From positions 1,612,001-1,676,000 of the forward strand of contig JAVHJL010000003.1 in the NCBI GenBank assembly GCA_036971715.1: DNA of 64,000 nucleotides. Reading direction: 5' to 3'. Both the position numbers and the translations under genes were made by a program. Shown here one piece after another: positions 49,544 to 61,352 of this stretch. The number at the start of each line of letters is the position of its first letter. Positions within the stretch are counted from its first letter, which is position 1. Below the pieces are notes generated by a model that saw only the letters and a program-made list of their open reading frames with translations, had not been told where the DNA came from and made no database searches. The stretch comes from Arthrobotrys musiformis. Its lineage: Eukaryota; Ascomycota; Orbiliomycetes; Orbiliales; Orbiliaceae.

Positions 49544-50422
49544 ATGGGAATAAAACCCGCCTCTAGAAGAAATATAGAGCATACTGTTGTGGTCAAACCA
49601 ATTCCTGGAAAAATTCAAGATGTTGATATTCATAAAAATGGGACCGAAACGACGCGAACAGATCACGCACAGCCAACGCATAGCGAAATACAGTCACAAA
49701 ACGTCAATGAGTCGTCAGATGAGCCAATGGGTGAGTCTGTAGATGAGCAGGAGTACGAGCAAGAGTATGAGCAGGATTACGAGCAAGAATACGAGCAGGT
49801 GTATGAGCAGGAATATGAGCAGGAATACGACCAGGAATACGACCAGGAATACGACCAAGGATATGAGCAGGAATATGGTCAGGAATACGATCAGGCATAC
49901 GAGCAAGAATACGGCCAGGAATACGATCAGGCATACGACCAGGCATACGACCAGGCATACGAGCAGGAATATGGTCAAGAATACGAGCAGGAATATGGTC
50001 AGGAATACGATCAGGCATACGGGCAGGAATATGGTCAGGAATACGATCAGGCATACGAGCAGGGGTATGATCAGGAATACGGCCAGGAATACGAGCAGTA
50101 CGGGCAGGAATACGGGCAGGAATATGGGCAGGAATATGGGCAGGCACATGAGCAGCCATACGAGCCGGTAGGCGAGCAGACACACGAGCCGGCAAATCAG
50201 CTGGCAAATCAGCCAGCAGAAGAGCCGGCAGACGAGACCGATGATTCCGACGAGCCTATGTCCGAGGGCGAAGTAGCAAATTACCTCCAAAAGTTGTTGA
50301 CAAGCCAGAGAGGTAGACGACTCAAACGCCCTCTCACATCGAGTCGAGTTAGAGAACTCATAAGAGACCACCCGGACCGAGCCGCACTTGAGGCGCATAT
50401 CAGGACTTTCAATATCGTATGA
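49544..50422 (+). CDS. Hypothetical protein with Tyr/Gln tetrapeptide repeats; in frame with the upstream kinase
   Basis: Reading from the first in-frame ATG (49544) gives 292 aa, but the same frame is open from the kinase stop codon (49448) to 50422. About 65 residues of mixed composition (KPIPGKIQDVDIHKNG) are followed by about 34 copies of a tetrapeptide of the type [E/D/G]-Q-[E/A]-Y, coordinates about 49747-50150. The rest is Pro/Asp/Glu-rich, then a basic helical C terminus (EVANYLQKLLTSQRGRR, RVRELIRDHPDRAALEAHI) that looks like a real folded domain. Only 96 bp separate it from the kinase, very tight for an independent fungal gene. It may be a separate gene, or an alternative C-terminal exon of the kinase. 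No family recognised. Confidence 0.6.
   Translation: MGIKPASRRNIEHTVVVKPIPGKIQDVDIHKNGTETTRTDHAQPTHSEIQSQNVNESSDEPMGESVDEQEYEQEYEQDYEQEYEQVYEQEYEQEYDQEYDQEYDQGYEQEYGQEYDQAYEQEYGQEYDQAYDQAYDQAYEQEYGQEYEQEYGQEYDQAYGQEYGQEYDQAYEQGYDQEYGQEYEQYGQEYGQEYGQEYGQAHEQPYEPVGEQTHEPANQLANQPAEEPADETDDSDEPMSEGEVANYLQKLLTSQRGRRLKRPLTSSRVRELIRDHPDRAALEAHIRTFNIV
49747..50150 (+). repeat. 12-bp minisatellite coding Q-E-Y-x tetrapeptides
   Basis: Roughly 34 copies of a 12-bp unit like caggaatacgag. One unit near 50090-50105 is shortened by a codon (EQYGQEY), the only phase break. The array contains long open frames on both strands. Confidence 0.95.
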
Positions 50423-52239
50423 ACTGTGCGGATCAGCTGACCTTTTCATCATCATCATTATTACTCTTTTCTGCCTAGCCCCGGGACTGTCTTTTTTGCC
50501 AAAGAGTGTGATAGCTTCTGTATACTAGACCTTCTTCTTCTTCCTCCTCCCTTATTTTCTTTTTTTTTCTTTCTTCTCTTTTATTTTAGCTATTTGGATG
50601 AAGGCGGCATGTTGCAGGGCGTTTTCTTTTATCAGGCAAGGCTAGGTAATATAATATGGCTTCTTTTACAAATTTATCAAGTCAAACCTCACTAATTAAC
50701 GTACAAGACGCAAGTCGATTTATGACTTTGTTTTAGTCCTCCAAATTTCAAACTAATATGCATTCAAATCTCCTACAGACCCTTCAAACCACCCCGCAAG
50801 CCTTCAGTCGGCTCTATTTTACGAAACGACTCCATGGGTCCTAGCTGTCGAACTCCCTAGCCTGCGAATTCACCTCCGGCTATCGGTATAACCAAACACG
50901 CGCACCGTCGCTTTGCAGGAGACGCTGACGTCGGGGGTTGAATTCGGGAAAGGAATGACCGTGGACCTCATGTGGCACGCACGGCAGTTACTGTGACTGC
51001 TGTCTATGTGACTGCTGATGTGACTGTTTAACTGTGACTGCTGCTGTGACTGTTAATACAAGTAACTGCAATTCCCACCGACAATCCCCCCGCACAATAT
51101 CGATATTACCAAAAAGATAGTGCGAGAGGGGGAAAGAGAGGGAGAGAGAGAGACCAGACGATTGCCCGTCGACAGTCACGAGTAACTGCAATTCCCACCG
51201 ACAATCCCTCACGCACAATATCGATATTATCAAAAAGAAAGCGCGAGAGAGAAAAAGAGAGAGACCAGACGATGACCATATGCACGGCAGCGATCCGAAA
51301 TCCCACATGCCCACAGAAACACCATCATAAATATGAAACGAATAAATCAAATAATCAAATAAAACCACCCCAACCGTCCCCAATGAAGCGGATACTAAAT
51401 TTAAATTTTTTTGCTCGACATCAAAGAGTAAAAAAAAAAAGAAACAACCGTCAGAAGTAAAAAAGAAGATGGGGTATATATATATACATAAAAATGAAAG
51501 AAAGAAAAAGGTAAACATCAAAGAAGTTTTACTGACGGGGCTTGCAGTATGGACATTCACACGGACACACAGCTAGACGGAAACATGCAACGACTTTCGA
51601 ACGAAGATAGAGGGAGAAAAGAGAAAAAAAAAGATAAATAAAGCAATGGAAACGACGGGATATCGATATCGAAGGAATTAAAAAGAAAAAAAGAAACGAA
51701 GGAGAATAAAAGGACCCAGTGAACAAACCGTGAAGCTCCGGTGATAATGATTTTTTTTCCCTCTTTAAAACAGTAGAAGAACAGTACAATACAATTCTGC
51801 AACGAAAGGCTGTGGGGGAGAATCGGAGAAGAAAAAAATGTTTAATAAATAAAAACAGTGAAGTAAAAATGTCTTTTGGAGGCCATCAAAGCTGTAAGGG
51901 AGAAGGAGTTCGAGGGAGGAGGAAAAGAGGACAAAAAAAATATTGTAACAATGAATGGAAACGAAACAGCACTCGATGGCTATCACAAATCACGAACTCC
52001 ATCCCAAATGACAAACAAGTACGAGAAGGAAGCTCATATTAATAACGAAAGGGGGAGAAAGTAGTAAAAAAGGCTAAGAGAGAAAAAAAAGGAGTAAAAT
52101 CCACCGCCGCTACATGCGTTACAAACGTAGACATGATCGAAGGAGATGCAGGAAACCCATCAGGGGCTTTTCCCAAACCTCATCAAGACATTATTGCATA
52201 GAGCTATGGCAGTAGTCCCCACATTCCATGCAATATTCC
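50423..52239. other. Convergent interval with tandem duplication and purine-rich DNA
   Basis: Between the Tyr/Gln-repeat ORF (plus) and the kinesin gene (minus). The left part is T-rich (3' flank of the plus-strand gene). The right part, about 51,400-52,140, is strongly A/G-rich on the plus strand, consistent with the 3' flank of the minus-strand kinesin. A 120-bp tandem duplication (51061-51275) and TGACTGCTG-type short repeats (about 50990-51056) lie between. Confidence 0.6.
51061..51275. repeat. Tandem duplication, 120-bp period
   Basis: The block starting agtaactgcaattcccacc at 51061 recurs at 51181, exactly 120 bp later, and both copies run to accagacgat. Copies differ by a few substitutions and small indels, mostly in the GA-rich half. 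Confidence 0.93.
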
Positions 52240-52527
52240 CTAGAAAACTAGCATGATTTGTCCTAACCACCAAGCTGCAAGAACGGCGAGAACACACAGC
52301 AAAAGAGCAGATCCATCAGACCAATTTGCTCCAAGTCGTGACACAATGCCATTAATTCCCGGGCCGGCAGCTGTCATTGGCGCAGAGCATAGCGTCATGG
52401 AAGAAGGAGTAGAAGAAGAAATGTCGGTAGCGGTCGTAAAATTCGTATCGGTAATAGTTGGAGAAGTGGTGCTTGGGCAGGCCTCGATCTCTTCGGGCAC
52501 GTTTTCATCACGAATCAACTTCGTTCC
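52240..52527 (-). other. Possible alternative last exon of the kinesin: in-frame extension with C-terminal transmembrane segment
   Basis: The 95 codons after the kinesin TGA are open in the same frame. They form a Ser/Thr-rich spacer followed by SALLLCVLAVLAAWWLGQIM and three more residues to the stop, which looks like a tail anchor. A donor-like GTGAGG overlaps the kinesin stop (starting at 52531), and an AAG acceptor at 52472 would remove exactly 60 nt and join ITA to TTSPT in frame. No strong CTAAC branch site is visible in that candidate intron, so use of the site is unproven. Confidence 0.4.
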
Positions 52528-55337
52528 TCACGCAGTGATTGGTTCCGGCATGTCCGGTAAGCTCATGACGCTCGCCTTCTTTTTTGCACCAAGGGACTGT
52601 GATGAAACGCGAACTGGCGGGACTGGTGTGCGCCTCACAGATATGTTGAGTGGTTTGACCAATAGCAATTCCTCCTCATCTTCCGGGACGGTTTGTCCGG
52701 CAATGTCATCGGACGTGTTCTTGAGTGGTGGGGACATAGGGTTCGTAGAAGCTCGTCTCTTTGAGCTCAAGAGGTCGTCAATACTCTTAGTTCGGACCTT
52801 CAGAACTTTCAAATCTGCCAACTCTCGCTTCCTAGCCGAACTTCGAAGAGCGGCAACCATCCTCTCCTTATCATCGAGCTGAGCGCGGAGATTCGCAATT
52901 TCTGAATCCTTCTCGCGAAGGATAGAAGCCAACGATCCCTCTTCTCCGGTACCTGACATTCTAGGCGAGTTACCGAGACCAAGCGATGTTCTAGATTGCG
53001 AGGCTCTGCGCGCCTGAAGGAGACGCTTTTCGAGAGTGGCGATGTATCGGGACTTATCGGCGTTATCTGCCTGCAGGGCTTTCACTTGTGCAGCCAGAGT
53101 GGCGGAGCCGTCTCCGTATTCGCCAGTAGAGTCGTCTGACCCAGGATCAGAGGGGAGGAATTCCGGCGGGGGTCCAATCGATGCGAATGTCGATTGCGAG
53201 AAGGTGCGAGGAACTGCTTGCGGGCCGGGTCCGGGAGCAGTGGAGTAGGTTGATGAGCGAGCTGATAATAATGTCGAAGCACGACCGTTTCCAGTTGTCG
53301 TATTGACGCCTGAAGATTTAGAACTCAGAATCAGACGATTGAGATGATCGATTCGCTCCTTGAGGGCGGTTCGAGCGAGCTGTATTTCGATCATCTGTTC
53401 TTCGTGACGTTGCGCTTCCTGTTCCTGGGTCTCCATCTGTGCCTTTGCCTGCAGCTCCAATTGACCTCTAAGCTCTGCAATTTCGTGTCTATACCTCTCC
53501 AGAAGAACTTTGCTTCCAGCATCTGTGACAAGCGCTTCTTCAGCCTTTTTAGCATGCGATACAATATTGTTTTTCGCTCTAGCCGCGAACTTGAGCGTAT
53601 TCAAACTTTCTGCCTGGTTCGCGTCGGTACTCGAGGACATCGTGCAAAGGATACTGATAAGACTGCTCCCGGACAAGGCAGGTTGGAGCAATCGGGTGAG
53701 TTTGCTGTCTCGATAGGGTAGGTGGTCCTTATCCTTCCCATCTTTTGTTTGGGAAAGTCTCGCGATGACATTTCCGAGGGTCAACAGGGATTTGTTAATA
53801 TGGGCTCCTTCCTGTCGACGTTCTTTACTCTCCGCCGCTCGCTCCGAACCAGCCAAATCGATAAGGGACAGTGTCGAGACACGAACACCACCGATGGCAT
53901 TGCCCCCCTGCTTTCCATCCAATGGGGCACCACCTCCGATGATACGCTCTCTACTTTCCACCACAATTTGCACAACGGCATGCGATCGCGAGGAACGGGC
54001 GTTAAATTGGGTGGAACCTGTTTTTCGTGCGAGGTCACCCCTTGCAATAACCCTGAGGAGTTGTGTAGGCGATTGAACGATTTCTTCCTTGAGCGGTGTA
54101 GCGTAAACTCCTCGCTTACTATCTTCGCGAAGTTTAATTTCCTCCACCTGCTGTCCAAATATACCGTTTCCACTATTCAACGCCGGGGATAGCAGGTCGT
54201 GGATTTTTTCGTTGTAGATTTCAAGGTAAGATACCCGGAGCAAAAACTCTCGGTGTGGAGTTTCCCGAATGAAGGAAAAGACGTCCGTAACGGCCAACGG
54301 GATGACACCAGGGTTTTCAGAAGTTCCCTACATTCCATTAGTTAACATGTCCCGCCACCAAACCACATTTCTCCGAAATGAACGGAAATGGATTAAGTTG
54401 GTATGTACCTGCATAGAAAATGTTTTACCAGTACCAGTCATGCCGTAGGCGAACACTGTTCCGTGATAACCTTCCATCACCCGCCGGACTAGCCTTTTAC
54501 AACACGACTCATACACCCTGACATTGCTGTCCCGCGGCGCAAAGACATTATCTAGATTGATTCTTCCGTTAGCCTCGCACGCCTCACTAGATTGTAAAAA
54601 TTGAATCCGAGCCATCTGTGAAACTTACCCAAGTAATAGTCACCTCCCTCCTTGCCATTGTATCTTACGAGCGACTTGCTCGAATCTACCGTCCACTCTG
54701 AGCCCTCCTTTCCTGATTCTCCAGCAGGTCGGACTCTTACTGACACCAAAACATTTCCTTTTCCACCTTCCTCACCGCCCAACGCGCTCGGGCTTCGACT
54801 TCCACTACCACTATCGATCATTGGAGCTTCCAGATGATGTCCCAACTGAGAAGAAGACCTGCTAAGTGGTGGAGATGGTGGTGGTACCGAGTCGTCGGGA
54901 CTCAGGCTAACGCCTAACCCTTCCTCCTTCTTCTTGATGTTAGCTACGTTCAAAGGGAACCGCCCCTTCGGGTTTAAGCTGCTCTTTCTGGGAGCTGGTG
55001 TTACTGGCGAGGCTGGTACTAGCGCCGATGCTCTCCTATTGCCGGCAACTCCGCTTCCACCAGGTGCCAGGGGTGAATTTGGTGGCTGTGAGTAGACTCT
55101 CGACGACCCCGCTACGTTACGTTCCGATTGTGTCGACAGCCGGTTCGTCTTGTCGGTTTCCTCCTTGAGGCTAGCAAAAGATGACGGCCGTTTCAATGAT
55201 TTAAGGGATGCGATGGATGAGGTTTTTCGGCTCGATAACGGTGTAGCAGGGAGGCCTGACGTTGGGGCTGGTGATTTCGGGACAGATGAACGGGTGCCGG
55301 GACCCGGGCGGGGCAGTGTGGTCGTTTGTGTCGCCAT
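52528..55337 (-). CDS. Kinesin-7 motor protein of Kip2/KipA type, 3 exons
   Basis: Plus-end-directed microtubule motor; fungal relatives carry polarity and plus-end factors. Exons on the minus strand: 55337-54629, 54551-54409, 54327-52528; total 2652 nt, 883 aa. The first 195 residues are Ser/Pro-rich and basic, as in Kip2-type kinesins. The motor shows VLVSVRVRPAG, the DNVF segment joined across intron 1, HGTVFAYGMTGTGKTFSMQ with the P-loop (near residues 273-280), NARSSRSHAVVQI (switch I), LIDLAGSERA (switch II) and HLPYRDSKLTRLLQPALSG. The neck and tail have coiled coils (YRHEIAELRGQLELQAKAQ; LREKDSEIANLRAQLDDKE). The reading frame stays open after the TGA stop and ends in a hydrophobic segment (next entry). 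Gene identity is firm; the exact C terminus is open. Confidence 0.92.
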
Positions 55338-58300
55338 ATTTAGAGCGATTATTGATGGGTGAGTCGGATTCGTGGAGGTGATCCGACGGTGAAAATGTGG
55401 TTTCGTGTGAAGCTGATTTTAATAGGAAAAAGAAGACGATCGCCCCCGCCCCTCTCTTGCGTATAAGGCGATGGTGGTCGTGACCAAAGGAATCCCGCTC
55501 CCAGGCGGATGAAGATGGAAGACCCGTAATTCGACGTCGATGTGGAGATTAACAAGTTTGTTTTGCAGCAAGCAAAACCCAGTAGCGCTTCGGCGTGTAT
55601 TTCAGCACATCGACGACATAAGTGATCTCGATATTTACAGATCCGCAAGGGTCCTACTGGAATGTGAATGTCTATAGCAACGGGTTTGACGAGGTCTCGT
55701 GAAAGTCGCTAGTGGTAGATGTTAGCTGCTGGAGACGAAGTCGGAGAGAGAGGTAGATCGATTCCGATCGATTGCTGGCAACCAGGGGGAAAAAATCGGG
55801 GTAAGTTGGTTCTAGTGGAGAAAAGATGGCAGGGGGTAGGGGAGAAGGAAGGTCGAAAACCGTCAAGGTTCGAGGGGTCGAAGGCAAGGAAGGCCAAAAA
55901 TCGCAGGCGCAGGGCAGGGAAAACAGGAATGAATGAATGAATCAAACAGGCAGGGGGGGAAACTTTAAGGGAAGGGAAAGGGCCCGAACTTGAAGTTTAC
56001 TTACTGTTCAAAAACAAGCGAAAGTGCGGTTCGTCCTATGTGCTTTGTGTGAGGCTTTCGCGGCAAATGAGGACGTTGAAGGCCGAAAGTAGCGGCCTCT
56101 TCGAAGCAATCTTAAAAATGGTTGCTTCTGATCGGAAGTGGCTGCGATCCACGGAAACAAATATCACCAACGTCCAACGGGCAGGGCAAGACAGGGCAGC
56201 TGTTGAAGTCGGCAGTGGGAGAACGAAGGAGAGAGCTTGATGGCGAGCAGAGCAGAGCAAGCAAGGGACGGCAAGCTATTAAAGAGAAACTGTTCGAGAA
56301 CAAGCGTTCGCGGCTCCGAAGGACGATGGCTTGAAGAAGGTTTGTGCTGGAGAATTGTTTCCTTTTTCGCTGTTGGGCTGTTGGATGTGTGCGGTTTCAG
56401 GTTGAGAGGGGAAGTAGCAGGTTCTTGTTTGATGGACTGTTTGCTGATGAAGCCGGCCAGACGAAACAGAAAAACTCGACCGATTGGCTGCTCAGCCGGA
56501 AGTCCACTGGGGATAAGGAGGGAGAAACGAAGCGAAGATGAAGCCGAAGGAGAATTGAAGTCGAAGGAGAGGAGGTTGTTGAAGGGATGTAGATGTAGAT
56601 GTGATGGCGATGGTGATGAGGAGGAGGAGATGTCGGTGGTTGAGTTTGTGGTTGTGGATGTGGTAATTTTGGTGGGCCGGCTGGCAACTGGTTCGCAGGT
56701 CCGTTGGTTGGCTGGCTGTTGGATGTTAGTTCGGATTCGGGTTTGGCTGGCTGGCTGGGCTGCCCCTATATGCAGGCAGCGAGATGTATCTCCCACGAAC
56801 GAAATGAACCCAGAAACTCTCTCTCTCTCTCACCCCTCCCGCACTGCGCTACTGCTGCCGGTATATCAATAGTATGCTAATAGTAATGCTAATATCGATA
56901 CTGGCACTAGTAGCTGTGTAGCACTAGTATTGTCGTCGAAGGGCGTCGGCCAATTGGTAGAAAAGGGATCAATCCAGTCCGGTCCAGTCCTCCAGGACTC
57001 GGTGTATCAAATGTTTAAAATGGAATCGATACAGAATGCGGTCAAAGGTCGAAGCTGTACAAAGGGGGTACTCGATCAAATGACACCAGATGCATATATC
57101 CGTCGATGGTATCCCTTGGGCCTTCTCGGAAAAACAAAAATTGCGGAAATTTTATATTTGGTATCAATCAATCAATCGAAATCGATCAGAAATGATATAA
57201 AATATAATATCTCTTGACACTTTCTAATACCGGTTTAGAAAGATCTCTCTTCGAACAAAAAAAAAAAAGAGCCCAGTGTTTTTCGGCCGCTGTGGCTGAA
57301 TGGTAATATTACGTATGTAACTAAAACGCCAATGTCGAAAACTGTAAATTCGATATCATTAAAAACGAGAGAAAGGGTCGGTAAAAGGTTCCGGTCTCAG
57401 GTGGCTTGATAATCCGTTCTGTGATCGATACGATATTAATAATGAATGAATCGAACGAGCCGGCGAAATTTCGAAATGCCCTGGCCTGGGCTGGAGTTGT
57501 CGACGAAAATAAAAATAAAACTAAGCAAAATTTAAAACAAATTCGATCCTGATGCCTAATATTGTATCAAAATCTTTTAGTGGAAGAGTCCTTCTTGTCG
57601 AGTGTCGGTGTGTGATTGTGCTCTCGACATCGAAGGAATGTTGTAGACTGTTCTGTTCCGTTCGGTATGTTCCCACTAGCTAAAACCCAAAGCTCCCTTT
57701 TCTTTTTGAGCGGACGCAGGTGGTGTATCGATAACGTAACGGAAATAAATATAAAAAAAGAAATAGAGAGCGTTATTGGAAATTGGAAATGACGAAATGG
57801 CCACTCTCCCTCGCAGTTCAAGGTTAAGCAGGTAACGTTAAAAAGAAAGAAGACGAAATAGAACGATATGCATATATCTTCGCATAGAGATATTCGAGGC
57901 AAATTTCCTCCAATATGCAATTACGCATGCAAGTTCACTTCTTTCAGAGGCAAAGGCAGCGCAGGGAGGAATCGCAAGTTTTAAGGGATTCTTTGAAGAC
58001 CGGCAGAAAACAGGTACCCGCGCTACGCTAGTACGAGCAAACAGAATTCAAGGGAGAAAAGGGAAAGGCCTTAAGTCCAAGTCAGTGCGCTGCAGCAACC
58101 AAGTCGACTCGCTTGCGCTCGGATCCGTATCGAGACTCCAGCAGACCGACTAGCTCTTGCAGCGGGAAAAGAAGAATTTCAAGAGGAACATGCAGGAACA
58201 GATGTGCTAGCGAGCAGAGACAGACACACGCTTGTGAGCGGACTTCGAGGGCAGGTATGCACACTTACTGCTTACAAACAAGTCCCGTCCAGATTTGAGA

Positions 58301-61300
58301 AAGTTCCAACAGTGAACCAATTGATCAATCGAAACTAACGTTATAATGATATACTAGCCCTGGATTTGCAAAGCGTCGATACGTAATCTAGGCCTGAATA
58401 TAGTAGTTCGGCAATCGGCAGACGATTTAAGACGAAACAGACCGTCGACAAGCGAAGTAGGATGTATATAACCAAATCTAGAATTGAAAATTGTATCCCA
58501 ATCGAACCGAAACGATAGAAGAAAGAAATAAAAGAAAATAAAGAAGATACGTATATATTCACGACCAGAGAAGGATAGAAAAGAAAAAAACAGGAACAGG
58601 AAAAGAAAGTACAAGAAAGGAGGGTAGTTCCAGGGAATAAACCGGCGTACCGAATGTACTCGAGTTCATACAGGCCCAGGTATGTATTAACGGTACTTCC
58701 AAAATAGCAGCGATTGTCTACCAAACGGCTTGTTCCAATATCCAGAACGTCCTGCTGCAGCCTGTGGCAAGGGTTTTCTTTCCCTTTCCCGCCACTTTGC
58801 ATGAAAAGAGAAGAATAAACTCCCACACATACAGACAGGCTCTGATGCGGGGGTAAAGAAACCCTGCTTCCGTTGCTTCCTTTAAATATAATAGGAGAAA
58901 AAAATAATTAAGAAGAAAAGGTGTGTGCATGTGTGGAGGCCAGGCTACAGGGTTAGTAGTTAAGTTAGTTAAGCAGGCTGTGTCATGATCAAATTGTCTT
59001 GTTCGAAGATTGATCTCGTTATGAAGTCCAATTCGATTCGATCGTATATGAAAAAAAAGGCATCTGACCATCTTCTCCTCGTAAAAAATTAAAAATATGC
59101 CCAGTCTGACCATTCAGAGTCAATTTTTCGCACCAATGTTAAAGCGGGCAGTCCGGAACTCCAGAACCGTCCAATGGATATGGATATCGATCAATGGGCT
59201 GTCACATTGCATCGATCATTTAGTGCCTCCGCTAACTAACATGCATGCTCCATACTCTGTACAGGTCCAGATGTGAACAGAACGATTGCCGAAACAAGAT
59301 CTCCTGACTAGTCAGTCACCAAAATGCAAAAAAGGACCCTCTTTCCCACGAGCCAACTACCAATTATAGCAAGGACGTCGGACCCAGTTTTGAGGATTCA
59401 ATCCCCACGATTCGATTCTTGTGCTCAGACGTTTTGAAACCCGAGCCCACAGGAAACACCCATTAAATGGCGCGCTTTATAGTCCAATAACGGCTTTTTT
59501 CACCTGTTCTTCTTCATAGTGGCCATGACCGACGACAATCGTCTCATTTTCACATGTACTCTTTCTTAAAATACAATTACCAAAAACCTCATGCTTCGAT
59601 GAAGAAATCTAGAAAACCCTAAACCCTCCCATGAATCCCAACAAAATCCGAAACGACTCGTGGTCAATTTGTAATATTAAATATATAACCCAAAAAAACT
59701 TTGTCAGAAGCTTAAGCCCGCGGCCGTAAATACTTTTTATCCAAATTGGTCGCCTGGCATTGAGGCTAGAAAGACTTTCGAACCGCGACTTCCCATTCCC
59801 ATTTTTGCCCCCAGTCGCAATGCAAATGCAAATGCAAGAATCTACCCATTAAAAATGCAATCCTTGTGCCGCTTCTGCAATGCAGGCAGCCTAGCTAGCT
59901 TAACTACCAAACAAAAAAGGTACGCAGGAACTCTAAACCTCAAATTCTCCTGTTTGTATTCTGTCCTCCCCTTATGAAATTTTATTTCTCGTTGTCTTCA
60001 AAAAATCCCTGAACCTGGCACCCCGGCCGGCTACAAATCTGGGCCGGTATCAATTGAATCCCGTGCGCATAGAGCGTACCGCACTGCACCCACCGGTCGG
60101 ATTACGGAATTATTCGAGGGTTATTGTCAAGGAATAGGGTTGTTGGAGTTTTTAGTCAAGCCCTGGGTACGAGACCAGTTAAGCCGAGTCTGCAGTAATT
60201 AACTGCGGCGCGTAGAAAACTTCGGCCACTGTTCCCTATCTCTTATTCTTTTTGGCTGTGTAACGACGGGAAGGAAAGGCGTAATGCAAGTCCATGTGGA
60301 CCAACTGATATCGGCCTTTTCGTCAGTTTGGGGGTCCACGATAGTACTCCGCTGTTGCAGGTCTACATATCACAGCCGCTCCTATATACACACTTCGAAG
60401 CTGCATATGTATACCTGCATAAATGTATGCATATACCATCTTAGCTGCAGATTTAACACCAACAGGCATTCGCAAATATCAACGAGTCAAAAATCCCCTT
60501 CATACTGCCCATCTATTAAACCCCCTCTTAAGATCATCCTTAAGAGGTCCCTTCTGTCAAGACCCTTTAACCAGCCCAAGCCCCAAAAAACCAACCAACG
60601 AAATCACCGCCCACCCCACCCCACTCCGCTCCATACGTCTCCACTCCCCCAAACTCGCAACCATTCAAATTGAAGGAACGGCGATCCTTTCCATGGTCTC
60701 AAAACATGTCAATACTTTGATCATCCAATTGCGGTGTCATTCCGTTATATGGCACCGTAAACAGTTAGTTGACTCTCCCTTTTTTTTCCCTCTGCCGTTG
60801 GATTCTTCCTTTTTTTTTTTTTTTACTCCACTTGCGGTACAGGTGGGCTTGCCGTTGCACGTTGACGACGTAAGTTAGTTGACGGGCCATCTTTCCCTCT
60901 CGGATGGCATGCCGTTGACAGTCTGCGGTGGCGTATTTTTTTTTTCTTCGTGGCGTCTCTTCCCGTCTTGGTAAGACCCATACGTGAAGCCACGAAACAC
61001 TAACCACAAATTATATCCTACACACAATGAATACGGAATAACAAATGCATCTTGTAGTTTTTATGTAGATATGGAAGACTAAAACCACAAAATAAACAAA
61101 ATCGCCGCCCAAGTATGCATCCCCCACTCGCTTCTAACAAAAGGAAAGCACCATCGCCAATTAATTTCTGATCACTATAACCCCTCCTGCCAAAATGTTT
61201 TTTCAAGAAAAATGCTCCCACCTAACTAGATGCTACCCAAGCAAACCCGAATATTTATGCAAAAGCACAGGAGTCCCAAAAGCCTCAATGCAAGAAATAA

Positions 61301-61352
61301 CAAAAAACTATGCTAACAAAAGAAATAAGAAAGAAAAAAAGAAAGAAAAAAT
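55338..61352. other. Long intergenic region, promoter of kinesin gene and 3' flank of DGAT2 gene
   Basis: Six kilobases with no convincing gene. 55,340-56,870 is probably promoter and leader of the kinesin gene; open frames there are low-complexity. Microsatellite-like (GATG)n DNA occurs near 56595-56640 and a CT repeat near 56817-56832. From 57,000 to 61,350 the sequence is AT-rich with many short A/T runs and no recognisable ORF or RNA gene. Confidence 0.5.

Noticed and set aside
49704..50458. Long antisense ORFs over the Tyr/Gln repeat
   Set aside because: They arise because the 12-bp unit lacks stops in several frames; no start context, splice signals or non-repetitive protein-like flanks.
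52253..52882. Plus-strand ORF of 209 codons opposite the kinesin tail
   Set aside because: It is the complement of the kinesin tail and of the in-frame extension; no motif of its own, composition follows the sense codons.
56164..56872. ORFs of about 210 codons on both strands upstream of the kinesin start
   Set aside because: Low-complexity Ser/Thr/Pro text from repetitive promoter or leader DNA; no domain and no link to the kinesin exons.
57285..57370. tRNA-like A box (TGGCTGAATGG) with a B-box-like ATTCGATATC
   Set aside because: The spacing is too long, the T stem does not pair and no acceptor stem forms.
59616..59632. CCCTAAACCCT interstitial telomere-like motif
   Set aside because: Fewer than two full units, and the plant-type rather than the fungal TTAGGG repeat; likely chance.
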